Assembly (NCBI GenBank): GCA_963971405.1
Contig: OZ020489.1
Span: 45,214,510-45,278,509 of the forward strand
DNA from: Psococerastis gibbosa
Lineage: Eukaryota > Arthropoda > Insecta > Psocodea > Psocidae
Direction of reading: 5' to 3'
Length of the DNA stretch: 64,000 nt
Both the position numbers and the translations under genes were made by a program. Shown here piece after piece: positions 24,311 to 36,679 of the stretch. Below the pieces are notes generated by a model. That model worked only from the letters and a program-made list of their open reading frames with translations. It was not told where the DNA came from and made no database searches. The first letter of the stretch is position 1; each line of letters starts with the position of its first letter.

Positions 24311-27300
24311 ATGACGACCCAATCAGGGTATGTAATGACCCTGGCAAACAGTATAATCGGCGTAAGCCTGCTAGCGATGCCCTACTGTTTCAAACAGGTA
24401 AGCTTACCTTTCGATTTGTATGGGCTACTTCTTTAGTGAACTTAGGCTTATGGTCTGCCCACGCATGTGCTCCACTATTCTGAAGATAAGATAGTCGATA
24501 GTAAAATTTATAGGTGACGAGGGACCTTTAAATTTTAAGGACGATTAACATTAACGTACAGTAATGGTAAATTAGCAAGTCTGGCCGATTGGCGGAACCA
24601 CTGCATTAGCATATTCATTCTATAGTAGCCTATATCGCGTGGCAAAATGACCTCACATTTTGACACTAGCTACCGTACGAGAATCGTTGTTAACATTACA
24701 TATAGCTCCTTAAATTTGTCAAAGACGGTTAGGTAAGGCCGGGTAGGGTGTGAGATGGTTGGTCTTTGTCCTGTTTGCAGTGGCAAAACTTCGTAATTTA
24801 TTTATTAGCAGTTCTCGTATACAAATACAGGAAATTATATCAGCGACTCTACTGTTTTGCCTAACTTTTTTTCTTTTTTCCGCGCGGCCCTACGGGAGTC
24901 GGCGAGGATGTATGGCATTGGCGCTTCAACAGCCCTCTATCAAGGGCGTCTTGGTGTGAGAGTATGAGCTGTCACCTGCTCCATATCTGTCAGTATCTTT
25001 ATCTACGGCGTCATCTTCAATCTTCCTCTATTCCTGTTTCCTGGGACCTCAACCCTTTTCAGGAGATGAGTTTTGCCCCCGGCCCCTTAGGCATGCCCAT
25101 GCCTTAAGAAGCGTTTTCCCTGAGATTGAGAACTCTGGTCGTTTCTTTGCCTGTCTGTCAGGGCCTAGGATGTATAATAACCTGTCAAAAAGTTGAAGAA
25201 GATCCTGAATAAAAATTGAACTAGGAATATAACCAATTGAGATTTATAGTAAATATTATTGATGTAATGATTATGGAAAAAGTCGGCTGCCAACCGCTTG
25301 ACTATGAAATCCAGATCTCCAATTAGTCACAAAGCCTCAATCCAGAATTACCCGTTTGAGCCAACAAATGTCTCCAAAATTATGTGTGATTCTCGTCTTG
25401 TTGCAGTGCGGCATACTGCTGGGTATCCTATTGCTGATTGGTTGCAACATCGTGACCCGCCTGGCCTGCTACTTTCTCATCAAGTCGGCGGTCATGTGCC
25501 GGCGGAAGAACTTTGAGTTCGTCGCCTACCACGCGTTCGGTGGTCCTGGGAAGTTGCTCGTCGAGCTGGGTATCATCGGGTTCCTGATGGGCACCTGCGT
25601 AGCCTTTTTTGTCGTCATTGGTGACCTGGCGCCCGCCATCATATCCAACATGTTTGAGTTGGAGAATAGTCAGTATTTAAGGACGGTTTTGCTTATTGGT
25701 AAGTACCAAAATAAAATTTCTCAGGAAATATTGACCTTAGAGCCATTGGTACACCTGTAGAACAAATGTTTCTCTACATTTTGATTCATGCTATTTTATA
25801 TGTTGCTGTCACTTACACGGTTTGACCTCATTACTGTAAATTAGACGCCTTCAAAGCTGTGCCAAACCGCGTTAGTGACGGCCTCATTAGGTGCCCATTC
25901 CACATACGTACAACGTCAATGGGATGATAGGTCATGTTCGTTCTGAATGTGTACTTCCGTCGACGATACGTTTGAAAGTATGCGGAGCGGTCTCCTAGGT
26001 TGAAGCATGATACTGTATATTTTTTTTAAGCGTCTGGAAATACGCGTTAATATTTTACTGATATGGAGTTTAACGTCGCTTTTGAAATTTCATATTCACC
26101 AACGCTTTCGCCTTTTTTCATGTTTTTATGATGTCCTCAACATCGTCGTGTGATATCGGGGTCAGAAATATAGTATTTGTTTTTTAATTTATTTCCATTT
26201 CTGGTTCGGTGGGGTTGTTATACTGTTCTCCAGGGGGTGGTCAATGGTGAAGTGTTCATTGAATGTGTTCAAGTTTGATGGAGTCACTTTGATTCTTATA
26301 TATTGCTCTTAACTGTGGAGCCGTGGGGCTGGCTTATTTATCATGCCCGCTCTCCATGCTGTTCTATACATCTACATGCCGTAGTCGTACCTGGCGGTAA
26401 CCTTTCCATTAATAATCTAATTTTGTTATTTCAGTGGCCGGTCTGTTTATCATCCTGCCGTTGTCATTGGTACGTAACATGGAGTCACTGGCGGTCGTAT
26501 CCACGCTCTCCATGCTGTTCTACATATCACTACTGATCAAACTGTTGGTTGAGTCATTGCCGCACTTGACCTCCGCCGATTGGACGTCGTCCGTTAACTT
26601 TTGGCGACCGCAAGGCATTCTGCAAATTCTACCCATTTTTGGCGTCGCTTTATCATGTCAAACGTACGTGCGCTTATCATTAGTTTTGTACCAGGGGACT
26701 ATGTAAAGATGGCACATTCAGTGGTAAATACGTAAAACAAATATATAAAGAGTCCTTAAACCGATAGTTTAATACAAAACCTAAAAAAGCAGGGATATGA
26801 GCTAAGGCAAACGCAAGTAACCAGCAATATTGAATTTTTAGGGAAAGAAAGGTATGAAGTGTGAGTACTATTCGAAGAAGTGACTAGCGCTGACCAGTAT
26901 GTCTCCACGAAGCCGTTGTCGCTTGGCAGTAATCATGGGATTTTCCCTGAGATAATTTGGGAATTGTGCCCTTGACCTGGTCCTGATGGGTCGGTTGATC
27001 GCTGACTTCGATAATTAGCCAACACTTACATGTAATGGCAGAAAAGCCACGGGCAATTGCGAGCGAGCGATATAAAAATCGACTACTGCCCGCGGAGCAA
27101 GTCCCTTGTACTTTAAATAATAATACTTTAATAATGGACAACTTTCGTATAGAAATCCTCCTCTGATTAGCGGGGCGCATCCCAATACTTTACTTTTTGC
27201 TATATTAGCCGTTACGCCTCACCAATAAATCAGAGCGTTGGATTATGTACGAAAGTCATACGTTGCCATGGCAATGTCCTCTCTCTGTAAGATAAGTATG

Positions 27301-30300
27301 GGGATGCGCCCCACCAAACAGCGAGGCAGAGGCCCACCATTTATATTTCCTTTAAGAAAAGTACTGCATTGTAATCGGATTTGTTTTCAGACAAGTATTT
27401 GAAATTCTACAAGTTCTGCCGAACCCAACCCTGGAGCGGATGAACAGTGTCGTACACTCCGCCGTGGGAATGTGCACAGTCATTTACATAGGTAACTCAT
27501 TATTTCTCATAATTGTTGCCCATGCTTTTTTTGGACAGACTAAAACATCTTAGCATACAAATTTGTCCTCCTATTTGACTTTGCGGTAGTTGACATGAGC
27601 ATGATTAAAGGACAAGTGTAGTTGATTTTTAATTACTTGTACATTTATATTTACAACAATGGCAGAGATATGGGCGCTTTGGCGTTGATGGCTTGCTTGT
27701 AGTGGGACGGGTCGTTGCCGACTCCGGACCGCCTGTAGAACGACTCGTAGATGACGTTGACCCGTCCTCGGCGACTTTCCATCAAGGCGGGGTCCATGCC
27801 GTCCACCCTCCAGCCATATTCCCAGTTGCCGCTCTCCATGAAGTAGAACTTTTGTTTGGGGCGCTCCTTATAGCGCTCTATCAAATACTTGTGCTTGCCT
27901 TCTCCCTGTGCGCTGACACCTGACACAAAATTATTCAACGTGAGCTAGACCACTCACAACAACCATTGTTCTTGGAGAATTTGGGCACAGAGAATACGAT
28001 CACTTGAAGTTTCCTGAGAAAGGTTCAGTTTCGACTTAGAAATGGGAGTTTGCAAGGGTCATACTTATGCAGTTTCTTGAAATTTCCAAATATAAGTAAG
28101 AGTAATGCACTGCCACCCCCTCCCCCCCTAAAGGTTTGACTAGATAACACCAGACACCACGTAATATAAAAAATTGCGGGGAATTTAAATCAATTAGATT
28201 ATAATGTATAACTTTTAAAATTTCAAATAAACCCCTGAACACCTTTGCACCTGTCCTCCCCTCCCCCCCCCCTGGATTTAATCCTAGCTACGACCATTCG
28301 GGTAGGTTCTTTTGGTAAGAATGCTGAATGAGTTCGATATACGAGGGAGGGGACATTCTCTCCCGCAAAGGAATTTGTAGTGCCACCTTCTTCGACCAGT
28401 CAAAGCTTTAGTTACTCAACAAGTCTTCTTTTAACCAATCAGACTACGCCTTACAACCACGATGGGTTTTGTTACTTGGAAGCAATTCTGATTGGTCGAA
28501 GGAGACAGGGGCAGGTGGAACCAGAAATACAAAAAAATTCCCATCTCTCCTATATACAGGTAGAACTCGGTGACCAAGTATAAATTTTACTGTATAGTGT
28601 GAGATATGTAATAATTTTGGAAACATGTATAATTTGAAACGAAAACTTTCACCGTACCTGTGTACAACAATTTTCTAACATTCTCCGGGACGGGCCGCAT
28701 TATGTCCGTGTTTATCGGTTCGTCAGGCTCAACCGGGACCAAGACCGGGGCAGGCGGCTTAGCAGGTTCACAGACTGCATTACGTCTACCACCTCCTCCT
28801 TTCTGCTCAACTAAAGGCTAAATATACAAACAAGCTGAAAACATCTCATCTACCGTTTCGGAACTCTTGCCTGTGTTTTCGGATAAGGTGAAATGTGGGG
28901 AAAAAAACTTGACCGTGGTATTTAACGGTAGTTGGTCCTAGTCCCCCTAAGGGCCCCACTCACTATCAATATTCGGTGGCGAACCAAATTACGGCATAAT
29001 GGGGAAAAAGAAATGCTCGTCATTAAAAATAACATGTACGCCATGGAACAAAAAATCTCGCACATCTTTGTTTTTTGAACACATGCAACACACGAACTGC
29101 CCTCAGAGGACCATTTCAACAAGGCATTAGGATTTTCAATAAACTACCCAAGGAAATTGTGTCGCTCCAACATAAAATTTTTAAAGTCAGATTAAGGGCC
29201 ATCCTCCAGAAGGCATGCCCCTATTCCGTGGCTGAGTTCATGCAATTTTTAGATGGTTTACATAAATAGGTAATTTTCAATTATTAAACTTTTTTTTTTT
29301 GTTTAATTAATTCTTCATTAGGTTGTTTGAGACAACTAATTATTTTAGACAATTTACTGTATGACGACGTCGAGAACCTTCATTGTTTTGCACCTTGAGG
29401 TGAAAATGAAATAAATATACGGTATTGTATGTGTATTGTATTGCCTTTTCAGACGCTGGCGATTCTCTTTTTCGATAGCCTTTAGCTACCCAATATTCGG
29501 AACTGGAATTTTTTGAAGTGAAACTTCTTTATCGACGAAGGGAGAGAATCCTTGTTACTCGCCATCTTGGTGACGCGCCATCCTGATTTCTGTACTTATG
29601 GATGACGCTCATTTTTGGGCAGATGTAGAAGGCCTATCTCAATTATACCCATGTCTTCGTCTATTCTTCCTCGTTCAGGCCATTCTATATTTGTTGTGAT
29701 AGGGCAAGGAGTTCGACTTTGGGGGGGGGGGGGGGGGAAGAAACGTGTGGAGGTGCGCCCAAATTTGGCCAGAATTTGCCGATTTTCATCGAAAATAGAC
29801 CTTTTCCAGCCGCGTTTTTTGGGGGTGTTAATATCAATTTGAAAACTTCAAACTACATTAGTTCTTTTCCACCTTTCTTACTCTTTCCAGACATATATTC
29901 AGTTTTCCTATCCGTCCCATCGTTCAGGCTCACATCTTCGTCTATTCTTCTTCTTTCAGGCCATGCTATATTTGTGGTGATCAAGCAAGGAGTTTGGTTT
30001 GGGGGTGTGAAACGTCAGGGGGTGCGCACGATTTTCAACAAAAATAGGCCTCTTTCGGTCGCGTTATTATCTATTTAAAAAATTCAAACTACTTAAGGGC
30101 TTTTCCACATTTTTTTCTCTTTCCAGCCATATATTATGTAAGTGGAATTTAGTAATTTAGGCGTTGTCACGTTAAACTATCGTCTGTAAACCGACTTTAC
30201 AACAGACTTACAGGCAACCAATATAATTAATGAAATGCTATTATAATCTTAGCAAAAATAAGGTAAAATAATTGAATTATGTGTATACATCGACTTGGAT

Positions 30301-33300
30301 GGCCAGGTGGTAACGTGCTTGCACTTGTGCGAGTCTTTACACGCCATGCAATCGGAGACGTGTCCTACTCATCACGGGTTATAACCTACAGAGGCGACTG
30401 AAAAGGTCAATCGGATACATTCATTAAATTGTTTGTATGCGATTTACCTTTTATAAAAAAATAAAATAAAAATGTTTATAATAATAAAGCCTTTGGCTTA
30501 AAATTGATCTATTTAGTTTTACTTAACCAATTTCTGTAAAGTTGTAAATATGCATTCACTTCTTACGTGTGTACACCGCTAATTTTTAAATATTGCATGT
30601 ATGTAATATGTATTGCATGTACCTCTGTGTCAGGGCCTGCAGACTCGAGCAGACGTTGACCCGCGTGCTTGAGGAACCATTCGAGACGCTGCCGATTCTC
30701 CTTCTCGATAGTCTCTTGATAGAATTTGGTTTCTTCTGCGCTCAGCCCCCGTTTGCTCATACTGCAGCCTAATTTTATTGACTTTTAACCGAAAGTATAA
30801 ATAATAATAATAATGTGTACAGTTATGTTTATTAAATAACTATTTGAATCTTGTTCATGAACACTTGAGGCTAAGTGATGTTGGTTTTTCTGTTACCTAT
30901 GCATAGCAATAAATGAAACAAGGCGTTTGGCAAATTTACCCTAAAAACAAGCGGGTAAGATAAGCGTCCCCATCGTAAACAATTAAGCGGCAAAAAAAGG
31001 TGACTGAGATTTAGCTTGGAGGTTGTCATCATAATCCAATCGCAGTCATAATAAAGCTATTTAGATTAAGATTTAAGTGCGAAGAAACTTAATGCACCGG
31101 TTCTGTTGGCAAGCCTGCCTGCTGGATTGTACATTTCTTCTTCATTTGCCCCAATCATATTTTTTTTATGTTGGACAGGAAAAACTCTTCAAACTTCCTT
31201 TGCCATTTTCTTGGATATTTCCCCTTACATTTCATTGTTACCCATGGGCTTTACTTAGCTTACAGCTAGACGCCATCTTTTCTATTTCATGTCACTGCCT
31301 TGAAATTATATGATTTTTTAAGACCATTCATGAGCTATTTCTGACATCTCGTGCACATACCTGTCTGTACGGTACCAAATGGCTCTACGGCCTGTGAAGA
31401 GCCTAAACTGTCTGCCTAATCGACCCTTCTACATCCGTCACTGCCCAGGGCCTTCCTCCAACCTCGGACACCCCACTCAAATCCCACAGCTCCTCATTTG
31501 TTCGCTGCCTCTTTTGAATACATCGGGGAACTTTTCTTTACCAGTCAAACTCCACGTTTCACTAAAATAAGACACAGCCTCTGTACAAATAACTCTGTAT
31601 ATTGTCTTCTTTTTCTTTTTTTTTAGTTAACGGGTGCCTGGGGTACATAGCCTACGCGCGGGAGCCTTTTGGCGGAAATATCCTGTTGAGTTTCAGCCGG
31701 TCCCTCAGTACGGACCTGTTCCAGCTGGGGTTCGTGGTGAGCGTCGCCTTGAGCTTCCCCATCGCTGTCTTTCCTTGCAGGGCCAGCTTGAATTCCCTGC
31801 TCTACAAAAATGTAAGTGTCACCTAATAGGAATGTGAAACCATAGACATTACCTGTAGAGTAGACTGCTAGCACGGTAAGCCGACTATGAACCTTATAGT
31901 GGTACTCGATGTCCCATAGTTTCAAACTGTTGAACGGTTTGACCGTTCATTAATATCGCTTGTTTTCTTGACGAGCTAAGCCAATCTTTTATTGGACGCC
32001 GGTTATATTTATTCCCTTGGTAAGCTATCGTTGAGACTAAGCTTTTCTGTTTTAGGTGTCTCAGTACCATGAACTAAATACCCAGACTAACTACATTCCG
32101 GACCGGAGGTTCAAGACTCTGACGCTAGTCATTGTTGGGTCAGCGCTCTGTACTGGTCTGCTGGTTCCCAACATTGAGTTCGTGTTGGGCTTCGTCGGCT
32201 CAACGATAGGCGTCGCTGTCTGCGTCGTGTTCCCCAACTTGCTCTTTATCAGCATCCAGGAGAAGCAGACCAGCGAACGACTAGTCGCCAAGGTGAGAAC
32301 GACTTATTTGTTGTTTTAATTAAGTTGATGAATTTCATCACAACAGAACGCCATTGTACATGAAGGGATAGTAGTAGAGTTCTGGGTGAAAGAACGATTC
32401 ATGGCAAGGATAGCGACTGCAGTGCGATTCGGACAGGTTCCAATGAAATCATTCCGGCCTCCGTAGCGACTTTATTAGCGCACTGGACTGGGTGATGACT
32501 GATGGCTCATGGCCGATGGGTCATCAATCACTATGTTCGTGACCTAAACATACGAAAACCAAATTGAGGACAATCGTGGAGGCCTTTCACACCTGGGCAA
32601 CTGAAGCTGATTGGTGATGATGCATTTAATTAATGGAGTACCCTTATTTTTAGGTGTCAAAACCAGTAAACCACAAGTTGAGCACCAAGGCCATCGAAAC
32701 CACTATCAATACAATTTAATGAGAATCAGGAACCACAAAATCCGTTTTCATGCCTCAATTATACTAAATCTTCCCTAATGTCAAGAGCTGTTCTTCAAAC
32801 TGTTTTGCAGGTGACATTAGCTTTGGGGATCGTGTTGATGGTCCTTGGGACGTACAGTAACATTGAAGCGGCGTCGGGGAAGAACGTAGTCGTACCTGCT
32901 GGTATACCTAATGTTAAGATACCGGCACCGGACCCGGACATACCTAGGGATCTCAACTTAGGTAGGTGTTGCTAAGATTGGTCAATTTTTGGCAGCATAG
33001 CTGCCCTAAAACATTATGGTTTGTTTGACAGAACTATTGCCCTGTATAATGATATGACAGTGGCATGGTATATGGAATGCACTAGTGACATTTTTATTTC
33101 TTCAAAAAATTACTCTTACTCTTAAAAAGTCAATTCTAACTGAGGTTTAAAAATCCTTATGGGTTTTTATCTAACCTATACATTATACATGGAGTTGAGG
33201 AATTGGCTTAAAAACTCATTATATTATTTGCAGGCGAAATAAAAAAAGAGGTTGCAGAGGCTGCTAAAATAGACCCGCAAAAGGTGGAACCACCCCTCGT

Positions 33301-34372
33301 TGGGTCAACCGCCCGAAATAGTCAACAAAGAAAAGAACCGCCGGTACCAGTGGAGCCTGTCATCCCTAAAGAGCCAATCATGTCTACAGAGATTATAGTA
33401 CCCAAGAAGCCTATCGTCTCTGAGGAGCCTATCGTTCCTAAAGAGTCTATAGTCCCTAAAAAGGTCAGTGAACCTCTGCCCGCCAAGGAAAGTATATATG
33501 AAGAGAAAAAACCTGCTGAGAAACCAGTTGCTTACTCAAAACCGGCCGACTCTGCAGCTGCTAACAATGCTAGTCTTTTTTCGCCTGCTGTGAAAGTAGA
33601 AGGCGCTCAAGATAATGCCATTCATCAAGATGCTATTGCGAAGGAAGAACTGGAATTAAAAGAGCACAGCCAGCCGAAAGTGGAAGAGGAACGAAAACAG
33701 AAAGATATATTGAATAAAATTTTGGAGGAACAGAAGAAATTATTACAAGAGCAGCAAAATATTCTGGAAGAAATAAAAAGCAGGGACCCAAAGCCTCTTG
33801 CAGCTGATGTAAAACATGTAAAACCCGTTGTTGAAGAGAAAGTTGTGGAGCCTATAAAGCCAGAGAAGTTCAGTGATAATATTGATAAAATACAGGAAGT
33901 TATAGATGACTTGAAGGTGAGAAAGCAAGTGATCGATAAAAATAAAGGCGAGAAAATTGCTGAAGAGAAAAAACGGTTTGCTGAAAAGAAAATTATTACT
34001 GATACAAAATCAGCAGTGAATAGTTTTATGAAGAATTTTGTGGATGAGAAAAATCTGACTGATAAATCTGTTCCTGTAGAGGTGAAAACAGCCGATTCTG
34101 CTATACCTGGTAGGGATATTTTAGAAGAGAAAACGCAGGCTGGTGATTTAAGAGAGAAAAGGGATGCTGATGCAGTGGAGGAAAAAGATGGGAGCTGCAA
34201 AAAGTCTGAGAAAGTAGTTGTGGAAGGCGGAAAAGAAGTACAAAGTGATGTTACCGAAAGACTTGTCGAGGAAAGTCTTGGGCATTCCGTGTTAGATGTT
34301 AAAGTTGCATTCGAAGAGAATATCAAAAATAGTGGTAATCCCAGGAAACAAGACATTCGACGGAGAAAGTAA
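24311..34372 (+). CDS. SLC38A10: SLC38A10, sodium-coupled neutral amino acid transporter-like
   Basis: Membrane transporter of the AAAP/SLC38 family, 806 residues in 8 exons: 24311-24397, 25407-25698, 26435-26663, 27391-27491, 31627-31811, 32056-32292, 32811-32961, 33234-34372; all junctions are GT/AG and in frame. Exon 1 encodes MTLANSIIGVSLLAMPYCFK, the first membrane helix typical of the family. Later exons give ACYFLIKSAVMCRRK, MGTCVAFFVVIGDLAP and NGCLGYIAY, matching known SLC38A10 order; about eleven helices fill residues 1-400. The tail (about 428-806) is hydrophilic, with PIVPKE-type repeats at about 468-502 and a Glu/Lys coiled coil near 585-612 (KILEEQKKLLQEQQ), a feature vertebrate SLC38A10 shares. 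Known roles are glutamine/glutamate/alanine transport; the substrate here is inferred. Intron 4 contains an antisense gene. Confidence 0.92.
26321..26378 (+). pseudogene. Truncated copy of SLC38A10 exon 3
   Basis: GTGGGGCTGGCTTATTTATC and GCTCTCCATGCTGTTCTA repeat the beginning (TGGCCGGTCTGTTTATC) and middle (GCTCTCCATGCTGTTCTA) of the live exon, with about 50 bases deleted between. It lies just upstream of the live exon, without a usable acceptor. Confidence 0.75.
27651..30760 (-). CDS. Nested antisense gene, possible ciliary/sperm microtubule inner protein
   Basis: Three minus-strand exons inside intron 4 of SLC38A10: 30760-30623, 28802-28658, 27919-27651. Junctions are GT/AG and give an unbroken 183-residue protein. 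The N-terminus (MSKRGLSAEETKFYQETIEK) is helical and charged, and the middle is proline-rich (PPAPVLVPVEPDEP). The C-terminal half carries MRPVPENVRKLLYTG, NWEYGWR and ESFYRRSGV. This motif order reminds me of the small cilium/sperm proteins of the SPMIP1 (ATP6V1FNB) type, but I cannot confirm it without a search. A function in axonemes and testis-biased expression would be the inference. An ATTAAA poly(A) hexamer lies just past the stop (27628-27633, minus). A broken copy of exon 1 lies at 29451-29488. Confidence 0.8.
28925..29275 (+). pseudogene. LINE 3' fragment
   Basis: The plus strand at 29095-29265 reads FQQGIRIFNKLPKEI, then PYSVAEFMQF before a stop. This matches the last ~60 residues of Jockey/CR1-type LINE proteins (...KIYNALP...CFYSVQE...). 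Upstream frames are broken. It lies within intron 4 of SLC38A10 and intron 1 of the nested gene. Confidence 0.7.
29451..29488 (-). pseudogene. Short broken copy of nested-gene exon 1
   Basis: AGACGCTGGCGATTCTC and TTTTCGATAG match GAGACGCTGCCGATTCTC and CTTCTCGATAG of the live exon (30681-30718). The copy is about 1.2 kb away, on the same strand, and holds no frame. Confidence 0.6.
29590..30200 (-). repeat. Complex repeat with two tandem half-units
   Basis: Two related blocks (about 29640-29860 and 29925-30110) share CTTCGTCTATTCTTC, AGGCCAT(G/T)CTATATTTGT and a G-rich TTTGGGGG core. The same family occurs at 55200-55272 plus 56292-56420 and at 57420-57660. The 30000-30045 part is an uninterrupted version of the site into which a LINE inserted at 55285. 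Confidence 0.75.
30285..30455 (+). repeat. SINE-like repeat, plus-strand copy
   Basis: It starts GACTTGGATGGCCAGGTGGT and includes GCGAGTCTTTACACGCCATG and the TACAGAGGCGACTGAAA block. This is one of the best-preserved members of the family of five noted in this window. Confidence 0.6.
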
Positions 34373-36679
34373 AGGCTGGTTCCTTTTTCTTCGACTTTCA
34401 TAACATATAGACTGTCATAAATTTTATATAGGTATTTAAGTAACTAAAAAATAGTAAGCAATTTGTCTTTATTCTATTTCATATTGAATACAGGTGAGCT
34501 TATGTCGATTATTTTTAATCTCGACCAGGGATTAAAAATTACATAAGATAATTTTAGAAGAGGAAGTGCTCTTCAAAATGGTTTTGTTTACATTTTTGAG
34601 TAGAAAGTGCTACTTTAAAATTGCTCTGTTTACATTTTTAACCCCAGGTAAACCCAGTTAAGTAGGTACCGTACTCTATCGCCTATGGTAAAGGTATTGC
34701 CAAACGGCGTAGTAGACCCGCAGAAGTCGGTAAATGGGACTAATAAAATAATATTAAATATTGTACTTATGTAATTTGTAGCAATGTGTCCTGGAAAATT
34801 ATATTCTTTAGCCTACCTATACTATAATATTTATTTATTCTGGTCGTAATTTTCCAAGATTATCATACCATTCCTCTTACCGTCAAATAGCATCCAGACT
34901 ATTTTGGCCGTAAAATATATCACTTCGATCAGAGTTGAGAGTAGGCTAAATATTTGTTACTCAGTACCTGGCATCTGCAAAATAAATATGATTCATTAAA
35001 AAAACTTGGTAGTGTGCACAGCGTTAGCAGGGGAACATGGTAGAACATGCACTGGGAGCAACTATGACTCTCTTAATTGGTCAAACCTTCAGGGATACCA
35101 GAGGCCTGGCGTTGCGAATGAGCCTAGTGTCTATGACCTATGTCGCTCTCCCGGGCAACGTAGATACATACCTGTTATGCGTGTAACAGACATGGCCGTC
35201 CACAGCTATGGGCAGATGGGTCATCTGACCCACCTCGATGTTGGAGTTAGCACGTTCTGGTCTAACATTACTTATGGTGCCAATTCCATTGACCGGCTAG
35301 GGCTATTTCCAAAAACGGTGACGTGGTAGCAGACATTCAAGACTTAGGTGGCGTTCCATCGACCTCGCATTGCAGAATTAACGGAAATGTTTATTTTCCT
35401 CTATGCCATAGTTAAAATTGATCAATGATCATACAGTAAAATCACAAACAAACAAACTAAAATTAAAAAAATGGCGTCATGGGATATGTTAAGTACAAAC
35501 ATTTTAATAGATTTCTATAAAAAGAAAAATTCTAATTTCCGGCAATGTCATTTGCATTCTGCAATGCGAGATCGGTGGAAACACAACCAAAGTCTTGAAT
35601 GTCTGCTACCACGTCACTGTTTTTGGAAATCGCCCTAGCCGGTCAATGGAATGGGCGCCTAAATACGGTATAGCCTATAAGATGGATCATCAGCTGTTTC
35701 TTGTTGTTATCACTTTTGTCGCAAGTTCTCATAGTGTCCGCTATACTTCTATTATTAAATTACTATTTAATCATGAATTATCTTTTTCCAACACTCTATT
35801 GACCCGATTTAGACTTCTAAACAAAAACGCACGAACAGATTTTCTTTCTCATATTGATGTTTTTTAAACTGCCCATTTATATTAATATACTTATAAATAT
35901 AATAAATATGAAGATTCATCGTAATTATGGATTTTTACTTATAATATTACTTTATCCCATATCTGCCCCCCCCCCCTGACAAAAAACTGGAATTTTCCAT
36001 TTTTTTTATTCGCTCTTGAGTCTTGACCCACCTGATGTTTCATCCTGCGGACGGCCATGGTAACAGACTTCTTAACTGGTCAAACCTTCGGGGATTCCTC
36101 TACAGATTTTAGGTTTCTAAGTTACAAATTGGGACAGGTGAACCGGCCCCCAAAGGTAACGTTGTGTACAAATTAAAAAAACGCCGTCTATCCCACCTTG
36201 GTTGGTCACGGTCAAAGATTGATTGATTGACTAGTTTTCACTTGTCAGTCTAAGTGTGTGTCGATCACCTCCGAATTAATCGTGTGATTTCACTGTTCCC
36301 CAATTGGTTCGGAATCGACCCTGCTCATGGTGCCTCAAGTCAATTTAAGCAGTTTAGCATTTAAAATTCTTCTTTTGGCGGAAAAGATTACCGAAGTGTT
36401 AAAAGAAAGTATTTAAGAATAATTATGTCAAATGTGGGTAAATTTTATTTACAAATATTAGTATTATTTTATAAAATGGATTTATTCTTCAAAAATAATA
36501 CGAAAAATTAAAAACTAAATTTCTAGTTTGTACAAATCTCTGTGGAAAAATTCAAAAACAAAATGGTGGAAAGTTCTTGTCATAAATAAACATGTTTACA
36601 TATTAAATTAAAAAATGTTATAATAGCTATTTTAACAGGGATTTATATTATAAAATTCTTATGTTAAATCATTGAAGAA
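34373..36679. other. Intergenic region between SLC38A10 and the TPR gene
   Basis: Beyond the SLC38A10 3' UTR this holds an inverted-repeat element at 35278-35662 (listed separately), a C run at about 35967, and two short related stretches (35075-35100 and 36075-36100) sharing TGGTCAAACCTTC. No gene or RNA was recognised. The promoter of the TPR gene is not obvious. Confidence 0.5.
35278..35662. mobile_element. Inverted-repeat MITE, copy 1
   Basis: It starts GGTGCCAATTCCATTGACCG and ends CCGGTCAATGGAATGGGCGCC, giving good terminal inverted repeats. The body includes TTGATCAATGATCATACAG. The element at 60744-61122 is a second copy along its whole length. There is no coding capacity. Confidence 0.85.

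Noticed and set aside
33625-34401. A 258-codon minus-strand ORF
   Set aside because: It is the antisense shadow of the SLC38A10 tail exon; its Ser/Phe-rich composition is the complement of Glu/Lys-rich coding sequence.
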